From contig JAGCLA010000046.1 in the NCBI GenBank assembly GCA_017647225.1, forward strand, positions 100,016 through 164,015: a DNA stretch of 64,000 bases, written 5' to 3'. Position numbers and translations under genes: made by a program. A model generated the notes under the pieces. It made no database searches. It was given only the letters and a program-made list of their open reading frames with translations, and was not told where the DNA came from. The DNA comes from Bacteroidaceae bacterium (lineage in GTDB: Bacteria > Bacteroidota > Bacteroidia > Bacteroidales > Bacteroidaceae). Below, piece by piece: positions 1 to 8,992 of this stretch (within the stretch, counting starts at the first letter, position 1; each line of letters starts with the position of its first letter).

Positions 1-45
1 CAGCTTTCAGTTTTCAGCTCTCCGTTCTCAGTTTTTAGTTCAATC
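1..45. repeat. Degenerate heptamer tract
   Basis: On the reverse strand this reads as successive 7-base words such as CTGAGAA, CGGAGAG, CTGAAAA and CTGAAAG. The same word family occurs at about 11190-11220 and 48414-48570, next to REP-like units. It may continue left of the window. Confidence 0.5.
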
Positions 46-52
46 ATACACT

Positions 53-79
53 AAAAGCCGGCAAATTGCCGGCTTTTTT
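53..79. terminator. Intrinsic terminator
   Basis: Twelve-base-pair stem with arms AAAAGCCGGCAA and TTGCCGGCTTTT and a T run on both strands, so it can act in either direction. It lies just downstream of the minus-strand transglutaminase-like gene that ends at 98. Confidence 0.85.
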
Positions 80-97
80 GTATTATTACTGATTGCT

Positions 98-1429
98 TTA
101 TTCGTACTCGATTACCTGCACCGAAGAAGAGAATGCATTATCATATTTTGCACCCTTTGGAACACGTACAATCTTCAAATTCTTGCAGTTTGTAACAGCG
201 CCGCTTGTAATCTCTGCTGTTTCTTTTGGAAAAACAATTTCCTCTATACCGTCATGCTTGGATACCGAGCCTTTGTCATACACTATTCCCGATTTACCAA
301 TCTCAACAGCTTTGAGTACAAGACGTTTCAGTTTTGCCGGGATATACGCCGGGATATTCCTGTCTATTGACGCATATATGTCAGTTGGTTTATAATCGGC
401 TGAATAGAACAATGCACCTTCGTTGCTTGAGAAATACTTATTCTTTGAATCGACTGTAACATACTCCACGCTCGGCGCTTTCTCGTTCAATCCCTTGATA
501 CCCTCACCTATTGACTCTATATTCTCGCCTATATAGATTTCGCGTACATTTTCAGGAATTGTATCGAACGGATTAAAACAGTTTACCTTGAAGCCCTGAA
601 CGCTATAAGGGACAACAAAAACATTCTCTTCTGTTGTTACCTTACATATATTAAGAAAACATTCGTAGAAATTAAACCAGCAGTCATCTTCCTTGAAAAC
701 TACAACGTCCATTCTTGTCGGTGCAAGCTTTGTCTTGTACTCGCTAAGGTTCGACATAATATGCTCCCAACCGTTTGTAGGGTCGCTTACATACCATGTG
801 CCATCGCAACATACATAATTCCATGCATGTCCTGCTCCCCACAACATTTTATTTCCATTATCTTCCAAATACCGACTATTCGCCCAGCCATTCACAACCA
901 TAGCAGGAACGCCTTGAGTGTGTAACATCAGATGCAACAAGTTTGCATACCCCTGACAAATAGCCTTTTTTGTAGTAAAAACAGGATAAGGGTCATTATT
1001 CACGTATGAGCCGTTATCGTATTGTTCTCCGTATTTGACATTGGCGGTTATCCAATTATAACATTTGCGATATTTCTGATACTCGCTTTTTGCACCGACT
1101 ACGAGATTATCTGCGAACTGCTTTATTTCGTTATATTGCGCTTCGGTTATGGTTATAAGTCCCAAAGTGTCGGTACATGCTACACCGGCCTTTTCCAGAA
1201 GTTTCTTTACGCTTGCCGCAGGAGAGAGCTTGTCAAAAGCTGTTGCGTCATCGGCAACAGGAAATTTGGGCATCTCGTCGGCATTGAATCCCATGCCAAG
1301 GACATCGGACACAGCATATTTCACTACTCGACCTTGCGAGAGAGATATATACATTGTGTCAGCCTGTTCCTGTGCAGACACTGCCGCTACGCATAGCAAG
1401 AAGAGGGATAATGCTATTATTTTTTTCAT
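98..1429 (-). CDS. Secreted transglutaminase-like protein with LRR-like C terminus
   Basis: 443 residues. Residues 1-19 are a signal peptide (cleavage after AVSA), so the protein is exported, without a lipobox. Residues about 110-225 form a transglutaminase-like (papain-fold) domain: Cys158 in AICQGY, His201 in GAGHAWNY and Asp216 in VSDPTN make a complete Cys-His-Asp triad. Residues 290-443 resemble the short BspA-type leucine-rich strands. The adjacent gene upstream encodes a close paralogue with the same layout, so this is a tandem duplication. Family members can be cysteine peptidases or cross-linkers; the substrate cannot be read from sequence. Confidence 0.8.
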   Translation of the reverse strand: MKKIIALSLFLLCVAAVSAQEQADTMYISLSQGRVVKYAVSDVLGMGFNADEMPKFPVADDATAFDKLSPAASVKKLLEKAGVACTDTLGLITITEAQYNEIKQFADNLVVGAKSEYQKYRKCYNWITANVKYGEQYDNGSYVNNDPYPVFTTKKAICQGYANLLHLMLHTQGVPAMVVNGWANSRYLEDNGNKMLWGAGHAWNYVCCDGTWYVSDPTNGWEHIMSNLSEYKTKLAPTRMDVVVFKEDDCWFNFYECFLNICKVTTEENVFVVPYSVQGFKVNCFNPFDTIPENVREIYIGENIESIGEGIKGLNEKAPSVEYVTVDSKNKYFSSNEGALFYSADYKPTDIYASIDRNIPAYIPAKLKRLVLKAVEIGKSGIVYDKGSVSKHDGIEEIVFPKETAEITSGAVTNCKNLKIVRVPKGAKYDNAFSSSVQVIEYE

Positions 1430-1450
1430 CGATTAGAGATATACGGTCTA

Positions 1451-2722
1451 TTATTCTGTACGTATAATCTTAAAGTCGGCATGCACACCTGTGAATGCTT
1501 TGTCATCAACAGTAGTTGTTGTAGGTACGTATGCAACTTTCAAGTTAGGACAATTTTCAAAAGCCCAAGCTTCAATACTCTTTGTACCCTCAGCAATAAC
1601 AACCTCTTCTACACCATTGTGTCCATAAACAAGGTTCTTGCCTATTTTTTCCATAGGCAACAACTCCATTCTTTTCATTCCTGCAGGAATATATTTTGGC
1701 TCATTAGAACCTTTTTCATAAACGACACCATTGTTACTGCATAGTGTAGGGTGTGCCGGGTCAACATGTATATACTCGATGTTTTTACCATGATAGTTCA
1801 AGCCGACACGGTTTATTCCGAATGTTTCGATATTCTTTCCAATAAACAACTCACGGACATTTGCCGGTAGATTGGATGTCGGGTTGAACGATGTCACTTG
1901 ATAACCCCCAACGCTGAATGGTGTAACAAAGTATTTCGATGTGGTTGTAACGGAACTGATATTCAAGTGTGTTTCATTAAGGTCGAACTGACAACCTTGC
2001 TCTTTGAAAAGAACAACATCAAACGATTGAGGAAACAAATGGCCATAAGTAGATGTACTTTCCATGTTGAAAATTCCATTGTTTGTAGGGTCGCTCACAT
2101 ACCATACACCGTCGCAATTAACGTAGTTCCAAGCATGGCCGCCACTCACTCCATATCCATTCAAAAAGCCATTTGTTATAAGGACAGGCACATTCTGGCT
2201 GTGCAACATCACAAACAAGAGGTTTGAATAACCCTGGCACACAGCTATTTTTTTAGTAAAAACAGGATATGGGTCGTTGTTGACGTATGAGCCATCGCTA
2301 TATTCTGTTCCATATTTGACATTACCATACACCCACTTAAAACAGGTTTCGTGAATATCTTTCTGAGTTGCACAATTTTTTACCAAATCATCGGTAAATT
2401 TCTTGATTTCGTTATACTCTTCTGTTGTTATAACGATTTTTCCCATAGTATTGGTACAAGCAGTTCCGGCAGATGTCAACAAACTTTTTGCAGTAGCCTG
2501 AGCATCGTATGCATTCAATTTCGGCGAGCTATCTCCTGCTGGGAATTCAGGCACCTTATCCTCGGCAGCCAATACCTCGAAATGGATACTATTGATTTCT
2601 GTGACATTGTATGTCACCACCTCGCCTGTCGATAATGATATATGCATTAATTCCTTTTTTTCCTGAGCCGGAAGCAACATTACAAAAAGCGAGAAAACTG
2701 ATAGTGTAATAAGCTTTTTCAT
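1451..2722 (-). CDS. Secreted transglutaminase-like protein, paralogue
   Basis: 423 residues with the same domain order as the gene at 98-1429: signal peptide (about 1-19, ending PAQ), a transglutaminase-like domain with Cys162 (VCQGY), His196 (GGHAWNY) and Asp211 (VSDPTN), and a C-terminal LRR-like stretch. Its start codon overlaps the stop of the upstream small exported protein by an ATGA junction (2719-2722), so the two are translationally coupled. The segment around NDPYPVFT is nearly identical in both paralogues, which indicates a fairly recent duplication. Function beyond a probable cysteine peptidase or acyltransferase is unknown. Confidence 0.8.
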   Translation of the reverse strand: MKKLITLSVFSLFVMLLPAQEKKELMHISLSTGEVVTYNVTEINSIHFEVLAAEDKVPEFPAGDSSPKLNAYDAQATAKSLLTSAGTACTNTMGKIVITTEEYNEIKKFTDDLVKNCATQKDIHETCFKWVYGNVKYGTEYSDGSYVNNDPYPVFTKKIAVCQGYSNLLFVMLHSQNVPVLITNGFLNGYGVSGGHAWNYVNCDGVWYVSDPTNNGIFNMESTSTYGHLFPQSFDVVLFKEQGCQFDLNETHLNISSVTTTSKYFVTPFSVGGYQVTSFNPTSNLPANVRELFIGKNIETFGINRVGLNYHGKNIEYIHVDPAHPTLCSNNGVVYEKGSNEPKYIPAGMKRMELLPMEKIGKNLVYGHNGVEEVVIAEGTKSIEAWAFENCPNLKVAYVPTTTTVDDKAFTGVHADFKIIRTE

Positions 2723-3204
2723 CGTTTTATAAATTTAATTGTTGTTTCATTGTAATTTACAAGATAAACACCCGAAGGCAATGCTTCGAGCGACAATGTC
2801 AGCGCACCGTTATTGCCGGCATTGTCTGACATGAGCATTTCTCCTTTTATAGAATAGAGGCGGACTGCACAGCCGGGAGACAAGCCGTCAAAGCGTATGG
2901 CGTTGTCGGAAAGTTCAAAACGGTCTGCAGCAACCTTATCCTCGACCTCTTCAACATCCTCGATGCTTGTAGGTATTTCATCTACAAACTCAAACTTATT
3001 CACAAGCGAACGCTTGATTGTCGCCTCATTGGTTGAAGAAACAATCTTGACTGCGTCATCTACAAAAGTAACATACGGCTGTTCGGCAAGAAGGAAATAT
3101 ACCGATGTGCCATCGTTCATAATAACGCTGAGAGTTTTTCCCTTTTGAGCAGACACAAGAGCCGGCAAGCAAAAAAGCAAAAAAGCAAATAGTAGTTTTT
3201 TCAT
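2719..3204 (-). CDS. Small exported protein with T9SS-like C-terminal domain
   Basis: 161 residues from ATG at 3204; an upstream in-frame start at 3255 would place 17 basic residues before the signal peptide and overlap the RelA/SpoT-family gene. Residues 1-19 (MKKLLFAFLL...SAQ) are a signal peptide. The last 45 residues, with VRLYSIKGEM, LPSGVYLV and a terminal KFIKR, match the general shape of type IX secretion C-terminal domains. It overlaps the next gene by ATGA and precedes two transglutaminase-like genes, so it probably belongs to the same surface-protein operon. Its own activity is not recognisable. Confidence 0.7.
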   Translation of the reverse strand: MKKLLFAFLLFCLPALVSAQKGKTLSVIMNDGTSVYFLLAEQPYVTFVDDAVKIVSSTNEATIKRSLVNKFEFVDEIPTSIEDVEEVEDKVAADRFELSDNAIRFDGLSPGCAVRLYSIKGEMLMSDNAGNNGALTLSLEALPSGVYLVNYNETTIKFIKR

Positions 3205-3217
3205 ATATATATTTTTT

Positions 3218-5086
3218 TTATTCAACACTCTGTTTAACTTCCTCGACACCCTCAATTTGAGAGATGTTGCTTATGACCTCCTGAAGTTCGGCCGAAGAGT
3301 GTACCGGGAATTCCATAGAGCAATAGCCTATTTCGTCGCGGTTTTCGGTATTGATACGTGTAAGCGACAAGTGTAATTTGTTTGTTATGCAATCGATAAG
3401 GTCAACAAGCAAATGATAACGGTCTATTACAACGATATCAATTTTTACCGGATAGAGGAACTCGCGGTCTTCCTCAAAATTAACGGCAACAATGTCGTCA
3501 CCATGCTGTGAGGCAAGGCGTATTGCCACCTTACAGTCGCGACGGTGAATTGATATAGAGCCGTCGGGGTTCTTGAAACCGATGACCTCGTCGCCGGGCA
3601 AAGGACGACAATGCTCACAACGGTCGTACTGCAGTTTACGTTGTTTGTTAAGGAAATTGTTTATACGCGATTTAGCCTTGTATGTCGATACGGACAAAAG
3701 CCAATCTTTCTTTGGATTGACGTTGTCGTTATAACCAATCTCCACAACATCGCCACGTTCAAGTTCGGTCTTTACCGACGACAACACACCGTTTATGCGT
3801 GCATAGTGGGCGTGAAGACCAAGCTCGCTATGTATCTCGAAAGCAAAATCAAGCGCAGTAGCACCCTTTGGAAGTATTATTCCCTTACCCTCGGGGGTAT
3901 ATGCTATTATGTCGTCGTTGTAGAATGATGATGTGACTCCGTCCATATACTCAACCTCTTTACCGCGGGTTGCCATCTCCTGAAGCACATGCTTGAACTT
4001 CTCGAGCCAATTGGTAATGGTGGTTTCGGAACTCTCGGCGATACAACCGAACTGCGACTTGCGTATCATGCGCTCCGATGATATATGCACCTCTTCCCAT
4101 GTTCCTTGTGGGTTGAGCAGCTTGACATGATAGCTCTGATAGCCGTTTTCCTTTGGAGAGTCGATGAAGTTTGCCACACTACCCGGCTTTTCCTTGAAAC
4201 GGTCGGTAAGGATAGAGTAAATCTTGAGACTCATATCCTTTTCGGAATAATCGTGGGTATTGGGGTATATGATTCTGATGTAATACTTTCCCTCGACATG
4301 CTTGAAGTCGCAGCCAGAGCCGTGCATCTTGCGCCATGCGCTGTAAGGACCACGCGAATACAATTCGGTGCGTGCCATGAGAATATCGTTGTTTTCAAGC
4401 AGGCGTTCTATCTCAAACATGAATGATTTAAGCCCCGGCTCGCGCTCCTTTATCTCCTTTTCGAGTTCACTTTCAAGAAATGCATATTCGCGAGGACAAC
4501 GGTAACGGAATGAGAGGTTTTCCATTTCGCGCTTGATGTAATAGAGTCCCAGGCGGTGTGCGAGAGGCGCATAGAAGTAATCGGTTTCACCGGCTATCTT
4601 CATCTGCTTGTCAGGACGCATACTGTTGAGGGTACGCATATTATGCAAGCGGTCGGATAGTTTTATAAGCAGGGCACGGATATCGTAGTGCAACGAGTTG
4701 AGCATCTGCTTGTAATTGTCGATTTGGCTCGACGATGTAGGCGTATTCTTCTTTTTCTTTTTTGTAACGACATCGACAAGGAATGCGACATCGTCACCGA
4801 AACGCTGACGGATATCCTCTATTGTATATGGGGTATCTTCAACCACATCGTGAAGAAAGGCCGCAATAATGGGGTTTGCTCCCAAACGCAACTCCTCGGC
4901 AACAATTTTTGCCACAGCCACCGGGTGCATTATATAAGGCTCACCCGACTTGCGACGCTGCTCCTTATGAGCCTCACGAGCCAAAGCATAAGCGTCGGCA
5001 ACCCTTATTATATCTTCAGTCGAAAGACGACGTGCAAGACGTTCGAGTAACCCTTCGACCTCTTTGTCTATTTTCTGATATTCCAT
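3218..5086 (-). CDS. RelA/SpoT-family (p)ppGpp metabolism protein
   Basis: 622 residues from ATG at 5086 (an in-frame GTG lies 9 nt upstream). The N-terminal HD hydrolase domain is intact: His40, His54, His79-Asp80, Glu83-Asp84 and Asp145 in KLSDRLHNMR. The synthetase region (about 240-345) is divergent: SAWRKM and GYQSYH remain, but the acidic residue normally found before the YAxRxI strand is not seen (VEGKYYIRI) and the usual EVQIRT reads EVHISS. A TGS domain (about 393-450) and a C-terminal ACT domain (about 545-620) follow. I infer a protein biased to, or limited to, (p)ppGpp hydrolysis. Bacteroidales often carry more than one RSH protein. Confidence 0.85.
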   Translation of the reverse strand: MEYQKIDKEVEGLLERLARRLSTEDIIRVADAYALAREAHKEQRRKSGEPYIMHPVAVAKIVAEELRLGANPIIAAFLHDVVEDTPYTIEDIRQRFGDDVAFLVDVVTKKKKKNTPTSSSQIDNYKQMLNSLHYDIRALLIKLSDRLHNMRTLNSMRPDKQMKIAGETDYFYAPLAHRLGLYYIKREMENLSFRYRCPREYAFLESELEKEIKEREPGLKSFMFEIERLLENNDILMARTELYSRGPYSAWRKMHGSGCDFKHVEGKYYIRIIYPNTHDYSEKDMSLKIYSILTDRFKEKPGSVANFIDSPKENGYQSYHVKLLNPQGTWEEVHISSERMIRKSQFGCIAESSETTITNWLEKFKHVLQEMATRGKEVEYMDGVTSSFYNDDIIAYTPEGKGIILPKGATALDFAFEIHSELGLHAHYARINGVLSSVKTELERGDVVEIGYNDNVNPKKDWLLSVSTYKAKSRINNFLNKQRKLQYDRCEHCRPLPGDEVIGFKNPDGSISIHRRDCKVAIRLASQHGDDIVAVNFEEDREFLYPVKIDIVVIDRYHLLVDLIDCITNKLHLSLTRINTENRDEIGYCSMEFPVHSSAELQEVISNISQIEGVEEVKQSVE

Positions 5087-5265
5087 GATTCCCACTTTTG
5101 ATTATGGACATTTTTCTCTCATAAAACGCAAATTTGGCAAAAAAACAGCAACAGCAAAATAATTTGTTGAATTTTATTTCGAAATTAAACGAAAATTATT
5201 CTAAAAAAACACAAAAATAACTGACCTGATAAATTATATTTATTTTATCGGCTTACAGAGCCTGT

Positions 5266-5291
5266 TTTTCCATCTTAATTTATTAACTTTG
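5266..5291 (+). promoter_or_regulatory. Probable pheS promoter
   Basis: TAACTTTG at 5284-5291 fits the Bacteroidota -7 box TAnnTTTG, 37 nt before the pheS start. The -33 region is only T-rich, not a clean TTTG. Confidence 0.55.
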
Positions 5292-5328
5292 CGAATTAGA
5301 AAAATCAAGTTGACAAAACTATAAGAAT

Positions 5329-6348
5329 ATGATAGAACAGATAAACAACCTTTTCGAAGAGATAAAGGGTACAACTGCTTCAAATGCCGAAGAGCTTGAG
5401 GCACTTCGTTTGAAGTATTTGAGCAAAAAAGGTATCATCAACGGACTGATGGCGCAGTTCCGCGAAGTTCCTGCCGAGCAGAAGAGAGAGGTCGGTGTTA
5501 AACTTAACGAACTCAAGAACGCTGTTCAGGAGCACTTCAACGCACTCAAGGAACAGATTGAGAACAAGGAAGAGGAACAGTGCGAGATTGACCTCACACG
5601 CCCTTCATACCCGACTGTTCTTGGTACACGCCACCCTCTTTCAATTGTAAAGAACGAGATTGTCGATATCTTCGCACGTTTGGGATTCTCTATTGCCAAC
5701 GGTGTTGAGGTTGAGGACGACTGGCATGTATTCTCTTCAATGAACTTTGCAGAAGACCACCCTGCACGCGACATGCAGGACACATTCTTCATCGAGGCTC
5801 ACCCCGACATCATACTACGTACACACACAAGTAGCGTACAGAGCCGTGTGATGGAGACAAGCCAGCCCCCTATCCGCATCATTGCTCCGGGACGTGTTTA
5901 CCGTAACGAGGCTATCAGCTACCGCGCACACTGTTTCTTCCACCAGTTGGAAGGTCTGTATATTGACAAGAACGTATCATTCACCGACCTCAAGCAGGTG
6001 CTTTTGCTCTTTGCACAGGAGATGTTCGGCAAGGACACAAAGATTCGTCTTCGCCCATCGTACTTCCCATTCACCGAGCCAAGTGCCGAAATGGATATAA
6101 GCTGTAACATCTGTGGCGGTAAGGGTTGTCCTTTCTGCAAGAACACAGGTTGGGTTGAGATTTTGGGTTGCGGTATGGTTGATCCTAACGTTCTCGAGCT
6201 TTGCGGTATCGACAGCAAGGAGTATTCAGGTTATGCATTCGGTATGGGTATCGAGCGTATCACCAACCTTAAATACCAGGTTAAGGACTTGCGCTTGTTC
6301 AGCGAGAACGATGTACGTTTCCTCAAACTCTTCGAGAGCGCGAACTAA
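5329..6348 (+). CDS. pheS: Phenylalanine-tRNA ligase alpha subunit
   Basis: 339 residues, the normal length. It charges tRNA-Phe as part of the alpha2-beta2 enzyme in the cytoplasm. An N-terminal coiled coil (1-90) is followed by the class II catalytic core: RTHTSSVQ, GRVYRNEAIS (motif 2), FPFTEPSAEMD and FGMGIERI (motif 3). A four-cysteine insert reading CNICGGKGCPFC sits before the LGCGMVDP segment; similar inserts exist in PheS of several phyla. The beta-subunit gene is not in the window. A single-domain phosphatase gene follows after 12 nt. Confidence 0.97.
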   Translation: MIEQINNLFEEIKGTTASNAEELEALRLKYLSKKGIINGLMAQFREVPAEQKREVGVKLNELKNAVQEHFNALKEQIENKEEEQCEIDLTRPSYPTVLGTRHPLSIVKNEIVDIFARLGFSIANGVEVEDDWHVFSSMNFAEDHPARDMQDTFFIEAHPDIILRTHTSSVQSRVMETSQPPIRIIAPGRVYRNEAISYRAHCFFHQLEGLYIDKNVSFTDLKQVLLLFAQEMFGKDTKIRLRPSYFPFTEPSAEMDISCNICGGKGCPFCKNTGWVEILGCGMVDPNVLELCGIDSKEYSGYAFGMGIERITNLKYQVKDLRLFSENDVRFLKLFESAN

Positions 6349-6360
6349 ACACTCCCCACA

Positions 6361-6861
6361 ATGGCTACAACCATTTACATGACTCGCCACGGCGAGACAA
6401 TAGAAAACTCAAAAGGGTTATTCCAGGGACAGACTCCCGGACACCTGTCGGAGCTCGGCATTCAGCAGGCACACACATTACGCCCGCGAATAGCTGAATT
6501 AGAGTTCGACGTGGTGCTGTGCAGCGACCTCAAGCGTTGCCTCGACACAGCCGAGATAGCTCTCGAAGGCGTTGAATGCACATTTATAAAAGAGCCTCTG
6601 CTACGCGAGCGCGACCTCGGAAACCTCGCAGGCACCCCGATAAAAGGCGCGACACTCAACGAAACGGTTGAAACAGAGGAGTCGATGAAAGAGAGGGCGC
6701 ATAAGTTCATCGACAAGGTCAGAAAGGAATACCCCGGAAAGAAGCTACTTGCTTTCAGCCATGGATTCTTCTGCCGTATAATGGAAGCCGAAATCAAGGG
6801 AGTAACACACCGCGATGTTACACTCTTCGACAATTGCGAAATAAGAGAGTTTATAGTATAA
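6361..6861 (+). CDS. Histidine phosphatase family protein
   Basis: 166 residues of the phosphoglycerate mutase-like branch. The catalytic TRHGETIEN is at residues 8-16 and the second histidine lies in AFSHGFFCR. LCSDLKRCLDTAE and LRERDLGNLAG are further family blocks. It could be a small-molecule phosphatase such as an alpha-ribazole or phosphoserine phosphatase; the substrate is not decidable here. It starts 12 nt after pheS and ends at a strong hairpin, so the two probably share a transcript. Confidence 0.85.
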   Translation: MATTIYMTRHGETIENSKGLFQGQTPGHLSELGIQQAHTLRPRIAELEFDVVLCSDLKRCLDTAEIALEGVECTFIKEPLLRERDLGNLAGTPIKGATLNETVETEESMKERAHKFIDKVRKEYPGKKLLAFSHGFFCRIMEAEIKGVTHRDVTLFDNCEIREFIV

Positions 6862-6864
6862 GAC

Positions 6865-6892
6865 AAGGTTTTCCGCCGCGGCGGAAAACCTT
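6865..6892 (+). terminator. Intrinsic terminator
   Basis: Perfect 28-nt palindrome with arms AAGGTTTTCCGCC and GGCGGAAAACCTT, followed by TCTTGTT. It ends the pheS transcript and lies 27 nt before nth. Confidence 0.8.
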
Positions 6893-6918
6893 TCTTGTTA
6901 TTATGCGAAACATGGATT

Positions 6919-7578
6919 ATGAAAAAAGCCGAACTATACAAGAAAGCGATTGAATACTTTGAAGTTGCCATTCCCATTGCCGAGACTGAGTTGAACTATA
7001 CCAATGCGTTCGACCTGCTTGTTGCAGTCATACTTTCGGCACAATGCACCGACAAGCGCGTGAACATGGTCACTCCCGACCTTATCGCACGCTACCCTAC
7101 AGCATGGGAGATGGCCGAAGCACACCCCGACGAGATATACAACTATATAAAAAGTGTGTCCTACCCCAACAACAAAGCAAAACACCTTGTAGGTATGGCA
7201 CAGAAGCTATGCAGTGACTTTGGTGGCGAAGTGCCCGACACTCTCGAGGAGCTGACGACACTGCCCGGTGTAGGACGCAAAACAGCAAATGTAATCCTGT
7301 CGGTAGTATGGGACAAGAGCGCCATGGCTGTCGATACGCATGTATTCCGCGTCAGCCGTCGCATAGGGCTTGTTCCAAAGCGTTGTACCACCCCATACAG
7401 CGTGGAAATGGAGTTGATGAAACACCTTCCGCATGACATTATCCCCAAAGCACATCATTGGCTCATACTGCACGGACGCTACATGTGCAAGGCACGAAAC
7501 CCCGAATGCAAGAAATGCGGAATAAGAAATATCTGCAAAGAATACACGAAAATCCACAAAGCAGATACAATTATTTAA
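6919..7578 (+). CDS. nth: Endonuclease III
   Basis: 219 residues from ATG at 6919; an earlier in-frame TTG-type start would run into the upstream hairpin. It is a base-excision DNA glycosylase/AP lyase for oxidised pyrimidines. The helix-hairpin-helix LPGVGRKTANV carries the catalytic Lys, and the catalytic Asp is in AVDTHVFR. The C terminus has the iron-sulfur cysteine pattern C-x6-C-x2-C-x5-C (CKARNPEC...C). The length is normal. pgk follows from its own promoter. Confidence 0.96.
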   Translation: MKKAELYKKAIEYFEVAIPIAETELNYTNAFDLLVAVILSAQCTDKRVNMVTPDLIARYPTAWEMAEAHPDEIYNYIKSVSYPNNKAKHLVGMAQKLCSDFGGEVPDTLEELTTLPGVGRKTANVILSVVWDKSAMAVDTHVFRVSRRIGLVPKRCTTPYSVEMELMKHLPHDIIPKAHHWLILHGRYMCKARNPECKKCGIRNICKEYTKIHKADTII

Positions 7579-7587
7579 TAAAATGGT

Positions 7588-7616
7588 ATTGTTTTTATTA
7601 AAAATCATTACCTTTG
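7588..7616 (+). promoter_or_regulatory. Probable pgk promoter
   Basis: TACCTTTG at 7609-7616 matches TAnnTTTG; ATTG at 7588-7591 is a plausible -33 element with a 17-nt spacer, slightly short. The resulting 5' leader to the ATG at 7673 is about 50 nt. Confidence 0.6.
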
Positions 7617-7672
7617 TAAAGATATCGTAGATAATTTAAGAACATTATTATTAACCAAATAAAATTTCAATC

Positions 7673-8923
7673 ATGACAATTGACAATTTCAAGTTTGCCG
7701 GCAAAAAGGCAATCGTTCGTGTTGATTTCAATGTGCCCTTGAACGAAGAGGGTAAAATTACTGACGACACACGTATCCGCGGTGCACTCCCTACATTGAA
7801 GAAGGTACTTGCTGACGGTGGCGCTCTTATCATCATGTCACACATGGGTAAGCCAAAGGGCAAGGTTAACGCAAAATACTCTTTGAGCCAGATTGTTGAC
7901 GCTGTTTCAGAGAAGTTGGGCGTTGCTGTTCAGTTCGCTCCTGACTGCGCAAAGGCTGCCGAAGCTGCTGCAGCTCTCAAGCCAGGCGAAGTTCTTATGC
8001 TCGAGAACCTCCGTTTCTACCCAGAGGAGGAAGGCAAGCCTGTAGGTATCGACAAGGAAGATCCTGCATACAACGATGCTAAGAAGGCAATGAAAGAGTC
8101 ACAGAAAGAGTTCTCTAAGACACTTGCTTCTTACGCTGACTGCTATATCAACGACGCATTCGGTACAGCTCACCGTCGTCACGCTTCAACAGCTGTTATC
8201 GCTGACTACTTCGATGCTGACAACAAGATGCTCGGTTACTTGATGGAGAAGGAAGTTCAGGCTGTTGACAACATCCTCAAAGACATCAAGCGTCCTTTCA
8301 CCGCTATCATGGGTGGTTCAAAGGTTTCTACAAAGATCGGTATCATCGAGAACTTGATGGACAAGGTTGACAACCTCATTCTCTGCGGTGGTATGACATA
8401 TACATTCGCAAAAGCTCAGGGTGGCGAAATCGGCCGTTCAATCGTTGAGGACGACAAGCTTGACCTTGCTTTGAACATCATTGAGCAGGCTAAGGCAAAG
8501 GGTGTAAACCTCGTTCTTGCACAGGACTGTGTTGCTGCTGATGATTTCTCTAACGACGCTAACACACAGGTATGCTCAGCAAAGGCTATCCCTGCTGGTT
8601 GGGAAGGCTTGGATGCAGGTCCTGAAGCACAGAAGGCATTCGCTGCTGCTATCGTTGACGCAAAGACTATCCTTTGGAACGGTCCTGCAGGTGTGTTCGA
8701 GTTCGACAACTTCACAGCTGGTTCACGTGCTATCGCAGAGGCTATCGCTAAGGCAACAGCTAACGGTGCATTCTCACTCATTGGTGGTGGTGACTCTGTA
8801 GCATGTATCAACAAGTTCGGTATGGCTGATCAGGTATCATACATCTCAACAGGTGGTGGTGCTCTTCTTGAGGCTATCGAGGGTAAAGTTCTCCCGGGCG
8901 TTGCAGCTATCAAGGGTGAATAA
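7673..8923 (+). CDS. pgk: Phosphoglycerate kinase
   Basis: 416 residues, the normal full length. It transfers phosphate between 1,3-bisphosphoglycerate and ADP in glycolysis. Visible blocks are [10 protein letters not shown] (substrate loop), [41 protein letters not shown] and the nucleotide-binding GGGDSVA near the C terminus. Codon use is strongly biased (GCT, CTT, AAG), unlike its neighbours, as expected for a highly expressed gene. It is monocistronic: its own promoter upstream and a hairpin 25 nt after the stop. Confidence 0.98.
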   Translation: MTIDNFKFAGKKAIVRVDFNVPLNEEGKITDDTRIRGALPTLKKVLADGGALIIMSHMGKPKGKVNAKYSLSQIVDAVSEKLGVAVQFAPDCAKAAEAAAALKPGEVLMLENLRFYPEEEGKPVGIDKEDPAYNDAKKAMKESQKEFSKTLASYADCYINDAFGTAHRRHASTAVIADYFDADNKMLGYLMEKEVQAVDNILKDIKRPFTAIMGGSKVSTKIGIIENLMDKVDNLILCGGMTYTFAKAQGGEIGRSIVEDDKLDLALNIIEQAKAKGVNLVLAQDCVAADDFSNDANTQVCSAKAIPAGWEGLDAGPEAQKAFAAAIVDAKTILWNGPAGVFEFDNFTAGSRAIAEAIAKATANGAFSLIGGGDSVACINKFGMADQVSYISTGGGALLEAIEGKVLPGVAAIKGE

Positions 8924-8948
8924 TAACAACCCACAATAATAACTTCAT

Positions 8949-8974
8949 AAACAGCGTGGGCAACCGCGCTGTTT
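8949..8974 (+). terminator. Hairpin after pgk
   Basis: Arms AAACAGCG (8949-8956) and CGCTGTTT (8967-8974). Only a weak T-rich stretch follows, so it may be a partial terminator. Its position argues for the later start (8993) of the next gene. Confidence 0.6.
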
Positions 8975-8992
8975 ATGTTTATAAAAGAGAGT

